Both the position numbers and the translations under genes were made by a program. A stretch of DNA of 64,000 nucleotides from Chrysopilus asiliformis (taxonomy: Eukaryota; Arthropoda; Insecta; Diptera; Rhagionidae), in assembly GCA_964034945.1 (NCBI GenBank), contig OZ035963.1:62345182-62409181 (forward strand). Direction: 5' to 3'. Positions 23,134-36,207 of the stretch are shown piece after piece (position 1 is the stretch's first letter; each line of letters begins with the position of its first letter). The notes under the pieces were generated by a model. The model had not been told where the DNA came from. It was given only the letters and a program-made list of their open reading frames with translations, and did not search any database.

Positions 23134-23904
23134 TAATTAAGCTTTGGCCGCAAATAACAGCAAAAAAATATCTTTGAAGAAAAATATATCTAAAAAAAAT
23201 TAGTCTGACCTTGTAGATAAATACGTCACCATAATTTTTGCCTTTTTGCATTCCCTTTCCCCTGTCGACTTTTCCACCTGATCAACAAGGATTTGTAGCA
23301 TAACCACGTAAACTAGACACGTTTTCTTTAAATATGAACAACGACAAAGAATTGTACAACAGAAAAGAAATTGGAAAATTTTTGTGACGGACATTTTCAG
23401 TAAACAGGAACTGACATGCACCTTTAGAGACCTTTCTCAATCGGTTTCTTGTCACACGAAAGGCAGAGGAAAAACTCCTTTCTTCGTTTGATTTTCAATT
23501 TTCCCATACCACTTCATGAATTTCTGGTCAATATCCTTCAACTTTTTCAGGTTTTTGGTATAGTTTGGAAGCAGAAAAAAGGCAGACTCATGAATCGTAT
23601 GTACGTCAGTTTGTGAAAAAACGCACGTGAAAGGCAAGAAAAAGTGCCCTAAAATTTATGATTTACTTTGAAGCGTTACAGGAAATTTAATTTGGCCACC
23701 AGCATCCTGACCTATTATTACCAAGAAAAGCAACTTAAATAGCCATGGAACAAGCAAAGACCAACAACCATGCAAGTAGGACTAAAAGATACAGCCGCAA
23801 AAGAAGCAAAAATCATTTTAGGAATAGCAGATATGAGAACATGAAACGTCAGAGTTCGTCTCATCCTGTTTTAGTGATACTTCTTGGGCCTTTTCACAGA
23901 AAAA
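23134..23904. other. Intergenic sequence, nothing recognised
   Basis: Right flank of the mariner. Short frames only, without family signatures. Confidence 0.5.
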
Positions 23905-23962
23905 AACCGTCCAATGGAAACCGGAAGAAGAGACAAAAGCTCGGGCTAAAAGGCACCAATGG
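23905..23962 (+). repeat. 59-base direct repeat, second copy
   Basis: Near-identical to 20531-20589 (CCAATGGAAACCGGAAGAAG..AAAAGGCACCAA). The surrounding sequence is not shared, so it is a small dispersed or duplicated fragment. Confidence 0.85.
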
Positions 23963-24889
23963 TGGGTAACTATAGCTATATACGAGTAGATATTGTATAA
24001 CCTTTTAGTTATAGTGCTATTCGATAATGGGATCCAACAGGATAATACAATAAATTCACAACGTAACCAACAACAACAAACAAAAAAGAGGGGAAACGGC
24101 CATAACCCAAATAGGTATGAGACCAGGGATAAGAGTTAATCATAAGCACACACCGTTCGTCCCTACGATTCCCTGATATTCTCTCTATTTATTTCAACTC
24201 TCCTGCAGATCCTCTGGGCTATTGCCAGCCATATCTAAAAGACCTTCTTCGATTATGAAAATTCAAAGTATCCCACATTCTACTCAACGACTTTTCAATC
24301 TTATAAAAATGTATTTGCGAGTATCTTTTTTTACGGCAGGTTCCGTTCCGTTCCTTTTTCTATATTATGATCAATCCAAAACGGATATAGTGTTTTTTTT
24401 TTGCTACGTTTTTGAGAAATACCTCATGTGCAGGTAAAGAAAACGAAAAAATTATGGACCATGGAATGGAAATATGATCTTGAAGGGGTGCTTTATAACA
24501 TATACCGACTGAAAAGTGAACGATAATTTATCATATTGGTTATCAAAAGATAGAAAACGTAAAAAAATAGCATTATCCTTTAATGCATAAAAGTATCTAC
24601 ATTTCAATGAATAAATAAAATAATATCGAAGTCAAGGAAAAATTTTCTAAGTCTGGCCTTGTTTTATAAAAAAAAATATGTCAGTATTTTTTTCCAAAAA
24701 CAATTTATATACAGAGAATATTATATTAGTTTGATAAAAACTCATATTCATTACGGGAAAACTTCATGCATTTTTCTTTTTTAAACCCCTTTTTCAATTT
24801 TCTAATGGAGCAATTTACAAAAAATAACCCCAAATAGATGGAAATTTCAGGTTTTGCATTGAATTTCCGGTTTTACAATTTTGTAGTTG

Positions 24890-25190
24890 ACCCAAAATGT
24901 CGGAAAGAATTTTGAAGTTCAGAAGAGTGCAGTTTTGAGTTCAGAATTTTATTATCTGAAATTTTGACGGCAAAATCTTGGACTAGGACGATAAAATTCT
25001 TACCCCCTTCACCGAAAATTTCTAATGGAATTACGCGGCCTCAACTTTTGCTGGTCTAAAATATTGTCGCCCCAAAATTTGGTGATCCAAAATTTTGCAC
25101 TTCAGAATTTTTTGTTCGAGAATTTCGTAGTCTCAGAATTTCCTCGCACCAGAATTTCGCGAGCCAGAATTTTCCAGACCTCCTAATAAA
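24890..25190. repeat. Diverged short tandem array (CAGAATTTCG-like units)
   Basis: Repeated words such as TTCAGAATTTT, CCAAAATTT(G), GAGAATTTCGTAGTC, CCAGAATTTCGCG and CCAGAATTTTCC recur every 20-25 bases. A short piece of the same type is at 41205-41262. Confidence 0.5.
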
Positions 25191-28100
25191 ATCTCGAGCT
25201 TAAAAGAAAAAAATCCTTTTTAATTTTTTAATAAAATCTCGAGTTTAAGAAACAAAAATCCGGTTAAATTCAAAACAAGTAAAAATCCTCATTGAAGTAA
25301 TAATACGGAAAAATGGAAAACTTTCAGGAAATAAATGGAAATTCTCTCATGAAAAATCAACATAAAACTAAAACACACAACTCTTTTTGCGTAAAAAAAA
25401 TCTCTAAAATAAAACTGAAAAAGGAAATTCTGTTAATATAACTCTTCTGAACAGATATAGACAGTCGAAATTAAGTGAAAAACTCAAATATTTATTTTTC
25501 GATTATTTAAAATCTCATAATGGCTCACTGGCCAATTAATAAGAGCCAGCGATGAGTTTTAGATATTTTTCAGGTTATTCAGCTCGCAGTTATGACATAA
25601 AAGCCGTAGTAAAGTTCTCTGGACTAAATGGAAACACATTAATTTTCATTAGATCGATTTTATTTGAAATCATCCCCAAAGGATGTGCGTTACCTGCTGA
25701 CTATAAGAAGCCGATGACAATTTAAGACTTTTGATAATGGGAAATTGGGATTGTGATGGTATTGCGGACTAAGGGATAAATCAATTTTATGTCCCAAAAA
25801 TGGCCTTTCATTTAACCCCTTTTCTTTCATATTACCAACAAATTAAGCTAACAGCGAGTAATTGACAGTAAAACTGACATATTTGACTTAATGCTGGCAT
25901 TACTTAACGACGCTCGCAGGAATGTTTTGGTATCTTGGAAACGTCTTAAATATTTTATATAATTTTCCCAATATTTTTTTTTTATCCATCAGAAGTTAGT
26001 TTTTTGGGAAAACTTTTTGTGTCAATGGCTATTAGTCCAAAAATACTAATTTTTCGCTAATGTCGAGTTGATATTAGCCAAGTTCCTAACTGCTACGACT
26101 GGCAGCTAGTCGACACATTAGCTGCCAAAAAGTTCGAAGTTTCCGTTTTTTTATACTACTTGTAGTAGTTGTTGAGGCGGAGGGCGGGGGATTCAGGGAA
26201 TATGTGACTAAAGTACTCATATTTTTAAGTATGTTATTTTTTGGGCCCCACCCCTTGCTACGCAGCTGGCAACGGCTATTATACTAGTTGCGCAAGCCAC
26301 TGTAAACAAATAACTAGCCTAGTGTCAACTGGGCATTAGGGATATTTTTTTACTGGCAACAATTTTACTAATAGATAATCTTCGTGTGGATATCACTTAC
26401 TCCAAAATTGTGTCAGTGGGACTGATTGTGTTTAGGTCAAGGTTTAATTAAGACGAAAGTGTCTTTTTTTAATTTACTTGGCAATTAGGACTAGCTCTGT
26501 GGAGATTTTCGATTCAAACGACAAGGACCATTTATTTTTCTTTGTATTAGAATTAATGTAATTGTGTGCTTTGAATATATTATCCCCGAAGTTTAAGTAC
26601 CCAAAGCGAACTGAAATGATGTCTTGCCTCATTGAGTAAGTTGTTTTCATTAAAGATGTCTTACGTTTTACTTGGCCACAACAATAAGTGTGTTTGCCTC
26701 AGAAGCAGAGAAAACAAATTAATGGAGTGAGAAATACAAATTACCTTGTTTTATGATTTACTTTGGACTTTTTAATTTTTTCTTTTTTATTATTTTTGTT
26801 CAAATTTTATTCGTAAATTAAATAAAAATCTTAAGTTATGGTACAAGAGATTTTTGTTAAGTCCGTGAAAATAAAGTGAAAAGTCTTAAACCAAAAATGA
26901 AGCCTAATTTTCCTCGCTTTCAAAAATTGTCGAAACTGGGAAACCAATCCATCGATTATGAAGGAATTTTGAATCAAATTTTCCAAGAGAAAGAGTCACT
27001 GGAGGAAAAATTTCGCAAATCTGGGTACCGAGAAAATCGCGAAAAACCATGATAAGAGAGGGCAAATAGTTTTTCGGAGAACGGAATTACTGGCTGACCA
27101 ATTTTTAAAAAAAAATTAATTCTGCAAGCAAAAATTTAAAAAAAACTATGACAAATTTCACGATACCTATGGAAAAGTCTATAAAAGTTCCTTGCTGAAA
27201 AATCTTATAGAAATGCCGTCCGTATTTACTTCTTCCAGCTTTTTACCCTCCATATTCTCTAGGCTTAATAAACTCAGAACTTATTAAACATTCAAAATAC
27301 TAAGAAAAAATCGAAGGGATCAATGATAAGACGATGGGAATATGCTCTCTTGTATAGGTACTGGATCATAAAAGGCTTTTTGTTTTCCTGGAACAAGTGG
27401 ATGAGGCGATGAAAACCAGCATACCAATCCCTACCGTCCCTACTTTTAACGATTTTTCATCCCAGTTTCAGTGCAGTTGAGTTTATTGAGGAAAAAAAAT
27501 ATTGACGGTGTCAGGATAAGAGCACGTACTAAAAATGTCAACCTACATCCTTGACATCATTTTCAACGCAAACTTGCCCAAACTTTATCTCCGTATTTAG
27601 TCAGGAGAATTACTTTGTGGGAATATTGCTGTCTTGTGCCATTGTGCAATATCTGAAACGCTTCGGCCATTATTTGACATTGGCACTGGCAGCTGCTTGG
27701 TCTTAACTTTTGCTGCGACATTTCGCCCGAAATCACCCACGGAACATCCCCAACATCCCCGTGGATGGATATGGGATAGAATAGAAGAACACGCCACCAA
27801 CCCTGCAGATGGCAATATTGGAATTTCTCTCATGCATTTAAAGGACTGAATCTACTTAAATCCACTACCGTCTTGTGTGGCGAATGGTACTAGGATTCAT
27901 ACTTGGAAGGATATTTGCGTCCGTTCAATTTTATTCCAAGCGTTTTGATGATGGCGTGAAAATTTACAACCCCTAACTGAGGGATCATATTAGCACTAAA
28001 GTGCAGTTAAGGGAATATACACCTTATTTAGTACGTTTTGTTACATTATTTTACACCTCACGTGAGTTATGTATGTTTGAAAATTCGTAATTCACCGGTT

Positions 28101-28636
28101 GTTCGTAAGATTTTTTTTGTGGCCAAAAAATAGTAAAATTTTACGACTATCCTTTCATAGTGATCAGGACCAGGAATGGTGGGAAATAAATTCGTTCTTC
28201 TCTACTGTGAATTTGAAATTTATGCTGCTTTTATTCACCTGGGAATTTCAATTTCTTCGAATTTTGTGCATTCAGAATAATTTCATATGCAACAGATTCA
28301 AGTGCTCATAATTCAATGTATTTAAGTTGTTTTTTTTTAATTTTATTACGATTTCTTTTTTCTAACCTGTGCTAACGAACATTAGAAATGTTTTGGAAAC
28401 ATGAGAAAAGCTACCATTGCCAGGTGTCAAATATTCTATATGAGGACAGATAAAATTCTTATCTAAAAAAACCCATTTGTATGGGAGAGGATGAAAACAG
28501 TGGTCCGATTGAATTTTGTTGAATGGAAGAATTATGTAACATCATATTCTAAATATATTTCGCCTTCATAATTTTTCGATGTGATTAATCGTTTTCGAGA
28601 AAAGCGCAAAAAACTGGTTCGTCGGTATGCCGGGGC

Positions 28637-28655
28637 GGGGGGGGGGGGGGGGGGG
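28637..28655 (+). repeat. Homopolymer run of 19 G
   Basis: Nineteen consecutive G directly after CGGGGC. It could form a G-quadruplex, and its length may be affected by assembly error. Confidence 0.9.
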
Positions 28656-28742
28656 AGAGGAATGGTCCGATTTGACCCGTTTAAGAACTAGTAAAATTTC
28701 AAAACTCTAGATCAATTCATTCGAGAGTTATAATGTTCACGA

Positions 28743-28905
28743 ACACACCGACGGACGGACGAACGGATGGACGGACAGATAGAAAGCCAAGCTGATATCA
28801 AAATCTCGAACCAATCATCGGACACAAAAATCAACTACACCAGGGTATTAAGGATGACAAAAGATTTTGATTTCCGCATGTCTCCGTCTGTTCGTCCGTC
28901 CGTGA
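28743..28905 (+). repeat. GGAC-type microsatellite plus shared dispersed block
   Basis: GACGGACGGACGAACGG-like repeats (28750-28785) are followed by the block CGAACCAATCATCGGACAC (28807 on) shared with 5557-5633, then GTCTGTTCGTCCGTCCGTGA. A second retroelement-like tail appears stacked on the first. Confidence 0.7.
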
Positions 28906-31400
28906 CGTTTTCACAAATGGAAAATTATGAAAATAAGAATTGAAGACTGAACTTTTTAAATTACTTAAGAATAATTGCCAATAATCTCCCTACTGAGTGT
29001 TTACTAGCCCAGGGTAATTTTAAAGATTAACTAACACCGAAACCTTGTACCTCATATAACCAAACCCTAATGGAAAGTCTGCTCTATTGCAGTCCGTAAA
29101 TGTCACCTCTATATGAAGATGTATGAATACAGTGGCGTAGCTGTATGAATACAGTGGAATTTCGAGCCTTCCTGCCCAAAAAAATACTATTGCGGATACA
29201 AAATTTAAAAAAAAAATTTATTTTAAAAAACTAAAATTCAAATTACAAACGTTGTAATGAAACAATGACTCACAATCTATGTAAAACTGTAGGTGCAGCT
29301 ACAAGGAAACACTATGGGTATTAAATCTCAATTCGACGAGGTCAAGGCTTTTTATCAAGACTTCTGCTTGTACAGGGGTCGCAAACCTTACAAATGTTTC
29401 AAATCCGTTTATGTAAAACCGTAGGTGCGCTCAGGAAGGTATAAGATTCTTACGAAAATTTAACCAAGTTTTCCAAATGCCGTCTTGGGACTATAGAGCC
29501 AAACATAAAAAAATGTTAAGACCTATTTATAGGCCGACTATTGGGCACCCCCGAAAACTACAATCCAGGGACGCAGGATCAGTCACCAAAATTAGTTTCA
29601 CTGAAAAAACTCAGTGAAAAACTGGCCGAAAAATCACCGGAAAAAATCACCAAACACAAAAATCACCGAAAAAACTTACCAAATGGAAACCTCATCGGAA
29701 AAACTCACAGGAAAATTCAACAAAACATCACCGAAATCCAAACTTAACCTAAAGAATACTCGTTTTTGAAATGAGGAGGGAGTAAGGGATTTATCATTCA
29801 GAGGATCATTTGAGAGTCTGGTAAGTCGCTGAAGTTTTCCTTAAGTTTATATTTTGGGGAAATAAGAATTCGGTGGGTGAATTTAGGTGTAAGCAGAAAA
29901 GATCTCCCCCAACTCGTTACGCCACTGGTCGTTTGTAAAATATCACATTCAAAAATATGTTGATTGTGAAACCTAACATGGAAATCCTTGAAGCGAAAGC
30001 CCGTAGAAAGCTTATTAAGGATTACGAGCAGAGCTAGTAGGTCACTAAAAACACAGAATACACACCACACGTTATGTCATAGTAAATATCTGGTCTTTAT
30101 TCTAGCATTAGTCGGTTATGAAGTTGGAAAAAGCGGGAAACTGGGAAAGTGTGAAACCCTTCCGCATTATTAACTACACTCATGAGGGATATCCAAAGGT
30201 TTATGTACCAAAGTACAAATGAAAATTTCACCACTTTCGCCAGTTAACGATCCGGAGTGTCCTTTAGTTAATATTAAACTTCATATATGACTCGATATTC
30301 ACATCAAAATCAACCACACGCATATGGATATTCACCAGGTAAAACAAATAAACTTCAAATAGATCTACCGAGTTGTCAAAATGGGACATCCAACCACTTA
30401 TAGTGGCGATCCTTTATCCTAGGTGTCCTGTCCACATCAATTTTCAGGCTGACTTCCAACTAACGTTGATTGACTGGGAAAAGTCTTGCCCAAACGGTAA
30501 ACCATCTCACGTACAATAGGTTTATTGCATTTGAGCAACCAATATAAATAAACTATGCGTACCTGTCCTTACATAACTTTCCAGTATAACGCAGGACACT
30601 TCTAGGCGGGAGAATTTCATCCTCGATAATTTGCAAACTCGGAACAGCCAGCAGACTTTTCGCTCACAAATTGACTTTGGCGTTGATATTTATGTTGGCT
30701 TCATTTCGACCCCCTTAAGTCCTTTCTTTGTTTATTGATGATTAACACTAATGGTCGGTTACATCGTTTGTCACAATTTTATACATCCTTCGGGATTTTC
30801 CAAAAACATCGAAATGTTGTTATGCTGTTTAAACGTGCCCATTTTACTTATCCCGTATATTCTATGTGTAGTCATTTCCAAACTGAATTTCAAATATTTT
30901 CAAGATTTGTGTGTGTGTGTGTGGAGATAACAGCATAAAAATGTATGAATATGTAAAGATATTTTTAGATCGTGCCTTCGGAAGCAAAGAAAAAACAAAT
31001 TGTTGAAAATTCCTTTACTCCGAGTGAACTTTTCTTTAAGGATACAAACGACGCGATTAGCAAACTTTTGTTCAAAAGTCCTTTTGATTTCCATGAGACC
31101 CTTAAGGGACTACCATGTGAAGATTCAATTTGTAACAATTGAAAATATTGAGTTTTCTTCATATTTAATACAAAAATTCGCTTTCATTTTATCAAATCAT
31201 CCCGAATTTTTATTACCATGAACTCAGTTTAAGTTACAAGGATAGCTAATCCATTGACAACAGTCCAAGATATGCCCCAAACTGTCAATTATGCCAATTT
31301 CCCTGCTCGCGAAAAAAAATTGTGAAGCTGCTAAAAATTCAAACCGTTGTTTAGTCTTCTTTTCGCGGCTAAAAAATAAAAATCCCGTTTCTAGGGCCCG
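28906..31400. other. Intergenic sequence, nothing recognised
   Basis: At 29590-29750 there is a low-complexity stretch of AAAAATCACCGAAAA-like words, and at 30908-30924 a GT repeat. The open frames here are short and without motifs. Confidence 0.5.
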
Positions 31401-31417
31401 TATGTTCTCAGAGAACG

Positions 31418-31850
31418 ATTGAGAGACAGACAGAGAGAAAGGATGACAGAAAGACATATTGAGGCCAGACAGACTGACAGACAACTGAAAGACAGACCGA
31501 GGGGCAGACTGAGAGACAGATTCAGAAACAGTCTAAAGGTGATGGCCCAATAGAAGCTTTGCTTGCTTCGCTTTGCTTTAAGTGCTTTTGTGTTGCGCCA
31601 GCTCTCATAAGGAAACACGAAGTTCAATTCAGGTGTCAAAGCGAGTAAAGCAAGCGAAGCAAGCAAAGCTTCTATTGGGCCATCACCTTAAGAGACGAAC
31701 TGAGAGCCAGAATGGAAGACAGGCCAAGAAACAGACAAGTCAAGGGAATAGCCGAGAGACAGGCTGAAACATAACCTGAGAGACAGACTGAGAGAAAGAT
31801 TGAGAGATCGACTGAGAGAAAGATTGAGAGACAATTTGAGAGACCACATC
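31418..31850 (+). repeat. GAGAGACAGACT minisatellite-like array
   Basis: Diverged units of 10-18 bases (GAGAGACAGACTGA, GAGAGAAAGATT) run on both sides of the inverted-repeat element at 31536-31689, which therefore sits inside the array. Confidence 0.8.
31536..31689. mobile_element. MITE with 43-bp near-perfect terminal repeats
   Basis: The left arm 31536-31578 is AAGGTGATGGCCCAATAGAA, GCTTTGCTTGCTTCGCTTTG, CTT. The right arm, ending at 31689, is its inverse with only small differences. The centre is about 68 bases. High arm identity suggests recent activity. Confidence 0.88.
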
Positions 31851-34518
31851 AAAAAAAATATTGCAATTTAATGTCGCCACGATATCTATGTGCCAAATTA
31901 TTTTTTGTATAGGAGAGGGAGAAAGGGATTGGATGTTGATGTAAGGAACGATTATGTAAAAGCATATTCTGAAGAGATTTTGACATGGAACCCTTCCCTA
32001 TATCCCGCCCCAAATCAAATCCACCTTTGTATAATTTACTATTAAAACCAGCTGCAACAAATCTAGATTTGACGTTTAAAAAACATTACAGTTTATTATG
32101 CAAATTTTTACACCACTTACCATAAATATTAGTGAAGGAAGGTCGTTTTCCTTTTTTTAATGCATTAAAAATAAAACCTGGAAAAATGTTTTGAATTGTT
32201 TTGAATTTGAGAAAAAAAAACATTTTTAAGTGAAAAATATTGAGTGTTGAATGTTTTATATAAAAATATTGGGTAAAAAAATGTTTTTATTAAAGGAAAT
32301 CTCAAATAGTTACAAAACTCCATTTAATATCACATCATATTGAATAAATTCTTCAGAAACTTTCTTAAATTTCCAGGGAAAAATCGAGCAAATATTTGAG
32401 ATGCTTAGCTTTATTACAAATCCACTTATATTTCATCGTATAAGGAATCATCCTGCGTCCTTAGTCCAAATAAGAGCAAAATCCGTAATCCAATTATGGT
32501 GAAAATACGGGAAAATACGTTAAAAGTTTTCAAGTGCGTGTTCAATTCTCACGCACGAAAGAAGTTTGTGACAAGGGGAATTCTCATCGTATTAATTTCT
32601 CGTCCCATGGAAAGGAAATTGTGGATGATTTTTCCTGTCTTGCTATCCCATTAGATCCCGACCAGATTTTCAACGTGGCCATTTCGACCATAGAAAATCG
32701 CTTTAATTCCCTGGATTGAGTTTTCTGATCGCATTCGAGTGTGTACAATGGTCGGTTTTCGTATTAAACGACTACTTACTATGCGTATATATTTATATAG
32801 CTGTTTCGCATGGTGGAATTGAAAAAGAAAAGCTCCTCCTGAAGGACTTTCAAAGTGGATAACGCAGTTTTGTAAGTGTGATTGGATTGAAAGGAAAGAA
32901 AGTGGACAAGTAGATCATGAAAAGTCCTATACAAAATATTCTGCATGAGATCTGTGAGACGTTTTAAATTAATAAAGTTGATATGTTAAAGAGGGTTATG
33001 TGGAAATTGTTTAAAACAAACCGAAGACTTTTTCTTTCTGTACTTAGTGTTCTAATTGATCTTGAAATTGGTGAAAATAATTAGAGTGATTTCCGGAAAG
33101 AAAAAACGGATAATGTGAAAAAATGTGAATTGAAATTAACAATTTCTGAGACCCCAAAAAAAATTTAACCAACAATGAGTCGTTAGTTGATTTAATCACG
33201 CTGCATAGTTGATTTAATCAAGTTCGTGGTTGATTTCACCATATTTATTGTATTGTTGGTTAATCACAAAATGTAGTAGAATCAACCAATGACTTTTCTC
33301 TCCGTAAAGTTTTATTGGTATTCTATTTCCAAATGTACATTACTAAACAGAAATATAGTTAATCTTTTATTTCTACTAATTTATTATACGTTTTACTCGA
33401 AAAAACATAAAATCCGATTGAAAGAAATTAAAATACATTCTACCTAAAGAAAAGCTCCGAAAAAAACAATTCACGATTGGATTTCGAGTAACCGTGAAAC
33501 ATTTAATTTTTTTTGTAGCTTGTTCCTGAAAATATGGCAATTAATCAAATTGTACCCGAAATAAGACAGCACTTGTGTATCACGTGAAGTCAGCGCCTTA
33601 TGCTGTTAATTAATTAATGCGAATAACCTATATACAGCAATATCAAACCAAAATATACCCCAAAAAACCCTAATCCTTCGAAATACACACACACACACAG
33701 TCGATCAAATATTATGAGACATCAACAACGCTATCGTATAGCATGGCATCGCATATATAACATCCTGGAAAAGCCCCAGAATTTACTTACGCTCAAGTCC
33801 TTCACAGCTCCAAGCTGTCTGCTGTCTGCCTGTCTGTCTCAATATTCCATAGTACGCCACAGGCAACGGAATATGTAGGGCGACCCACCACTCTGTGTAT
33901 TCGTGAAAAACTTTCGAAAATTAATCACTTATCCAACCCCCATGTGCGTAAGGGCAACATTCATGAGGACGAAAATTTTTGGGGAAAAAACCTTTTCAGG
34001 CAAAAGTAATTATTCTGAATAAGACCTGAAACACACGACACATTTATGTATACATACTTATCCCCATTCTGATACACTTTTACACTCGTCTGTTGATAGT
34101 GAGTATAGAAAACATATGATATCATTGAAATGGATACGTAACTCATACGGTATGTTACAAGGATAGCACAGCACATATTAGTTTGAAGAATTATTGCAAA
34201 GCGAAAATTAAGAGAACCTGTAGTGGCACCTGCTTTTCAACATAATAAAAAAATATAAATTAAAGGGTGTTAAAACTTGCTAAATTAAATTTTCGATTGT
34301 TTTACATTCGTTCAGCTAAATATAAAGACTACCGTCAAAGAAAAGAATTTCGACGTCAATTTAAATATTTGGTTTCGAAAATAAAAAATTAGGAAAAAAA
34401 ATCACACCTGAGAAAAGTAATTAAAAAACAAGCCCGACAGATTACATTAATTTAAAATGCGAATTTGATTATGACAAACAAGCACAATAAACTTGCTAAA
34501 TAGAACTTTAAAACCTTT
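31851..34518. other. Intergenic sequence, mostly AT-rich
   Basis: At about 33165-33300 a small cluster of TTGATTTAATCA-type words lies between AACCAACAATGAG and ATTGTTGGTTAATCAC, possibly a decayed inverted-repeat element. An AC repeat is at 33686-33702. No gene supported. Confidence 0.5.
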
Positions 34519-34520
34519 TA

Positions 34521-34620
34521 CAGTAGAATCCCGATAATTCGTATCCCGATAATTCGTATATCCCGCTAATTCGTATGAATTTGCTGGTCCCTTGAAAAAA
34601 GAATTATCGGGATTCTACTA
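34521..34620 (+). mobile_element. Pogo/Tigger-like MITE, copy 1
   Basis: Ends CAGTAGAATCCCGATAATTC and GAATTATCGGGATTCTACTA, preceded by TA. Inside it repeats CCCGATAATTCGTAT and ATCCCGCTAATTCGTATG. The CAGTAGAA..CGATAATT style of terminus resembles pogo/Tigger elements (family knowledge). Confidence 0.75.
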
Positions 34621-34627
34621 TATTGAG

Positions 34628-34735
34628 TTTTTGTGTGTTTTCCAGGGTCAAATCTTGTAACCGAATTTTGATACACTTTCGCATATTCAATTGACTTGAA
34701 ATTTTGTACACACACACGTAACTCCGACAATATAA
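34628..34735 (+). repeat. Dispersed repeat, GGGTCAAATCTTGTAA family
   Basis: GGGTCAAATCTTGTAACCGA, TTTTGATACACTTTCGC, TTGACTTGAAATTTTGTACA and CGTAACTCCGACAATATAAT match the 12712 and 61086 copies. It lies between the two pogo-like copies. Confidence 0.65.
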
Positions 34736-34818
34736 TATGTATGATCAACACAAAACGTTTCTCTGTAATATATAGTTTCGGAAAAATATGTAAAAAATTT
34801 TTTTTACATACTTTTATA

Positions 34819-34920
34819 TAATAGAATCCCGATAATTCGTATTTCATGGGACCAGCAAATTCATACGAATTAGCGGGATATACGAATTATCGGGGTACAA
34901 ATTATCGGGATTCTACTGTA
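34819..34920 (-). mobile_element. Pogo/Tigger-like MITE, copy 2 (inverted)
   Basis: The reverse complement reads CAGTAGAATCCCGATAATTT, then GAATTTGCTGGTCCC and GAATTATCGGGATTCTA. It is a near copy of 34521-34620 in opposite orientation, about 200 bases away. Confidence 0.75.
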
Positions 34921-34922
34921 TC

Positions 34923-36207
34923 TTGCAAACCGTTAAAGATTCGAAAAAACTGTTCAAGCAAAAAATGTAGAAAGTTTCATATCCTTTAAATTTTGTTATA
35001 TTCATCTTTTCCTAAAAGCAGATTTCGAAAAAATTTCAAAAAAGTGTATTTTTTCGAAAAAAAATGTATGGAAAATACCCGTTATAGTTACCGTTATTTT
35101 TCGAAAAGTTGACAAAAAATTACGATTTTTACAAATCTCGTTTACAAAAAAATTTAAGTCGCTAGCTCAACGCGTTCTCGAGGTGCAAGCTTTTATTTTT
35201 AAAGAAATACAAAACCATTTCTCATTTGAATTTATTCCATCGATTTTGTATTAAAAAAAATCCAATTCCATCGTCTTTCAGGAATTAATTTCAGAGTTTT
35301 ATATCGTCTATGTAAACTGTTATGAAACGTGAATTCGCGGAATAAAAAGTCAGATGTAAACGGCGCCTAAATTCCGATATAAAATTATCTTTGTTGATAG
35401 TAAAATTTTGTCTATTGATTTGTTTTTTACAAATTTATGTCCCAATGAACTCCATATAGAGCACAATAGTGCAATTAATTCCAATTAGACATTTTACATA
35501 ACCAAACATAATTACCGCAGATCTGTCCCCACATTCTTTGCTCATCCCTCATTAATTTAGGAATATTATTTAAGCCGCCAATTTAATTCGTCGAAAGGCC
35601 TAACGACCAAACAAAACAATAAACCTTCAAGATAAAAAATTAAATTACTTTATAATTAAATTTTAACTGTCCATTGTCCTTATCCGGGTCACAGTTGGTA
35701 CAATTTGTTATGCACAACATTAGGGACGCCATTTATTTTATACCCGAAAAAAATTTTCTTTTTCAAAAAAACGAAAAACATACAGACATTTTTTCCTGTC
35801 CGTTGTTTTTCCTCCAAACAAATTACAAGATTAAGAAGATAGTATGGCGCGTTTGTTTCACTTGTTTTCCCATTTAAAATATGAAAAATGACTCAATTTA
35901 AAAATTAAGATTTGATTTAACAACCAAGCGGCTTTTTTTAATCTGGGAGGGTCAAAATCGAATTAATCCTTTTATGTTTTATTGCTGGAGGAAAATGCAA
36001 TTTAAATTAAGGTGCAATATTTTTCTCTGGGAAAATTAGATTTTTTATTTAACATTTTAATAATTTGCTTAATTCACAATTTTTTTTAATTAGTTTTTTT
36101 GAGTGTTTTATCCTAAAATCTTTTGAAGAAAAATTATAACATCAGATTTTTTTCATTCTACAAGAGCAGACCCGAGCATCTGTTGCGGTAAACTTAAAAC
36201 TTAAAAT
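34923..36207. other. Intergenic sequence, partly duplicated elsewhere
   Basis: AAGTCGCTAGCTCAACGCGT-TCTCGAG (about 35156-35182) and TTTTATTTTTAAAGAAATAC (35198) recur in the same order at 36985-37012 and about 37361, suggesting an old dispersed repeat. No gene. Confidence 0.5.

Larger units (their letters stand above)
23963..28740. other. Intergenic sequence, 4.8 kb, mostly unique AT-rich DNA
   Basis: No gene supported. At about 24890-25190 there is a weak array of diverged CAGAATTTCG(T/C)(A/G)G-like units of 20-25 bases. The frames at 24222-24437, 27597-27833 (-) and 27634-27849 (+) have no recognisable motifs. Confidence 0.5.
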
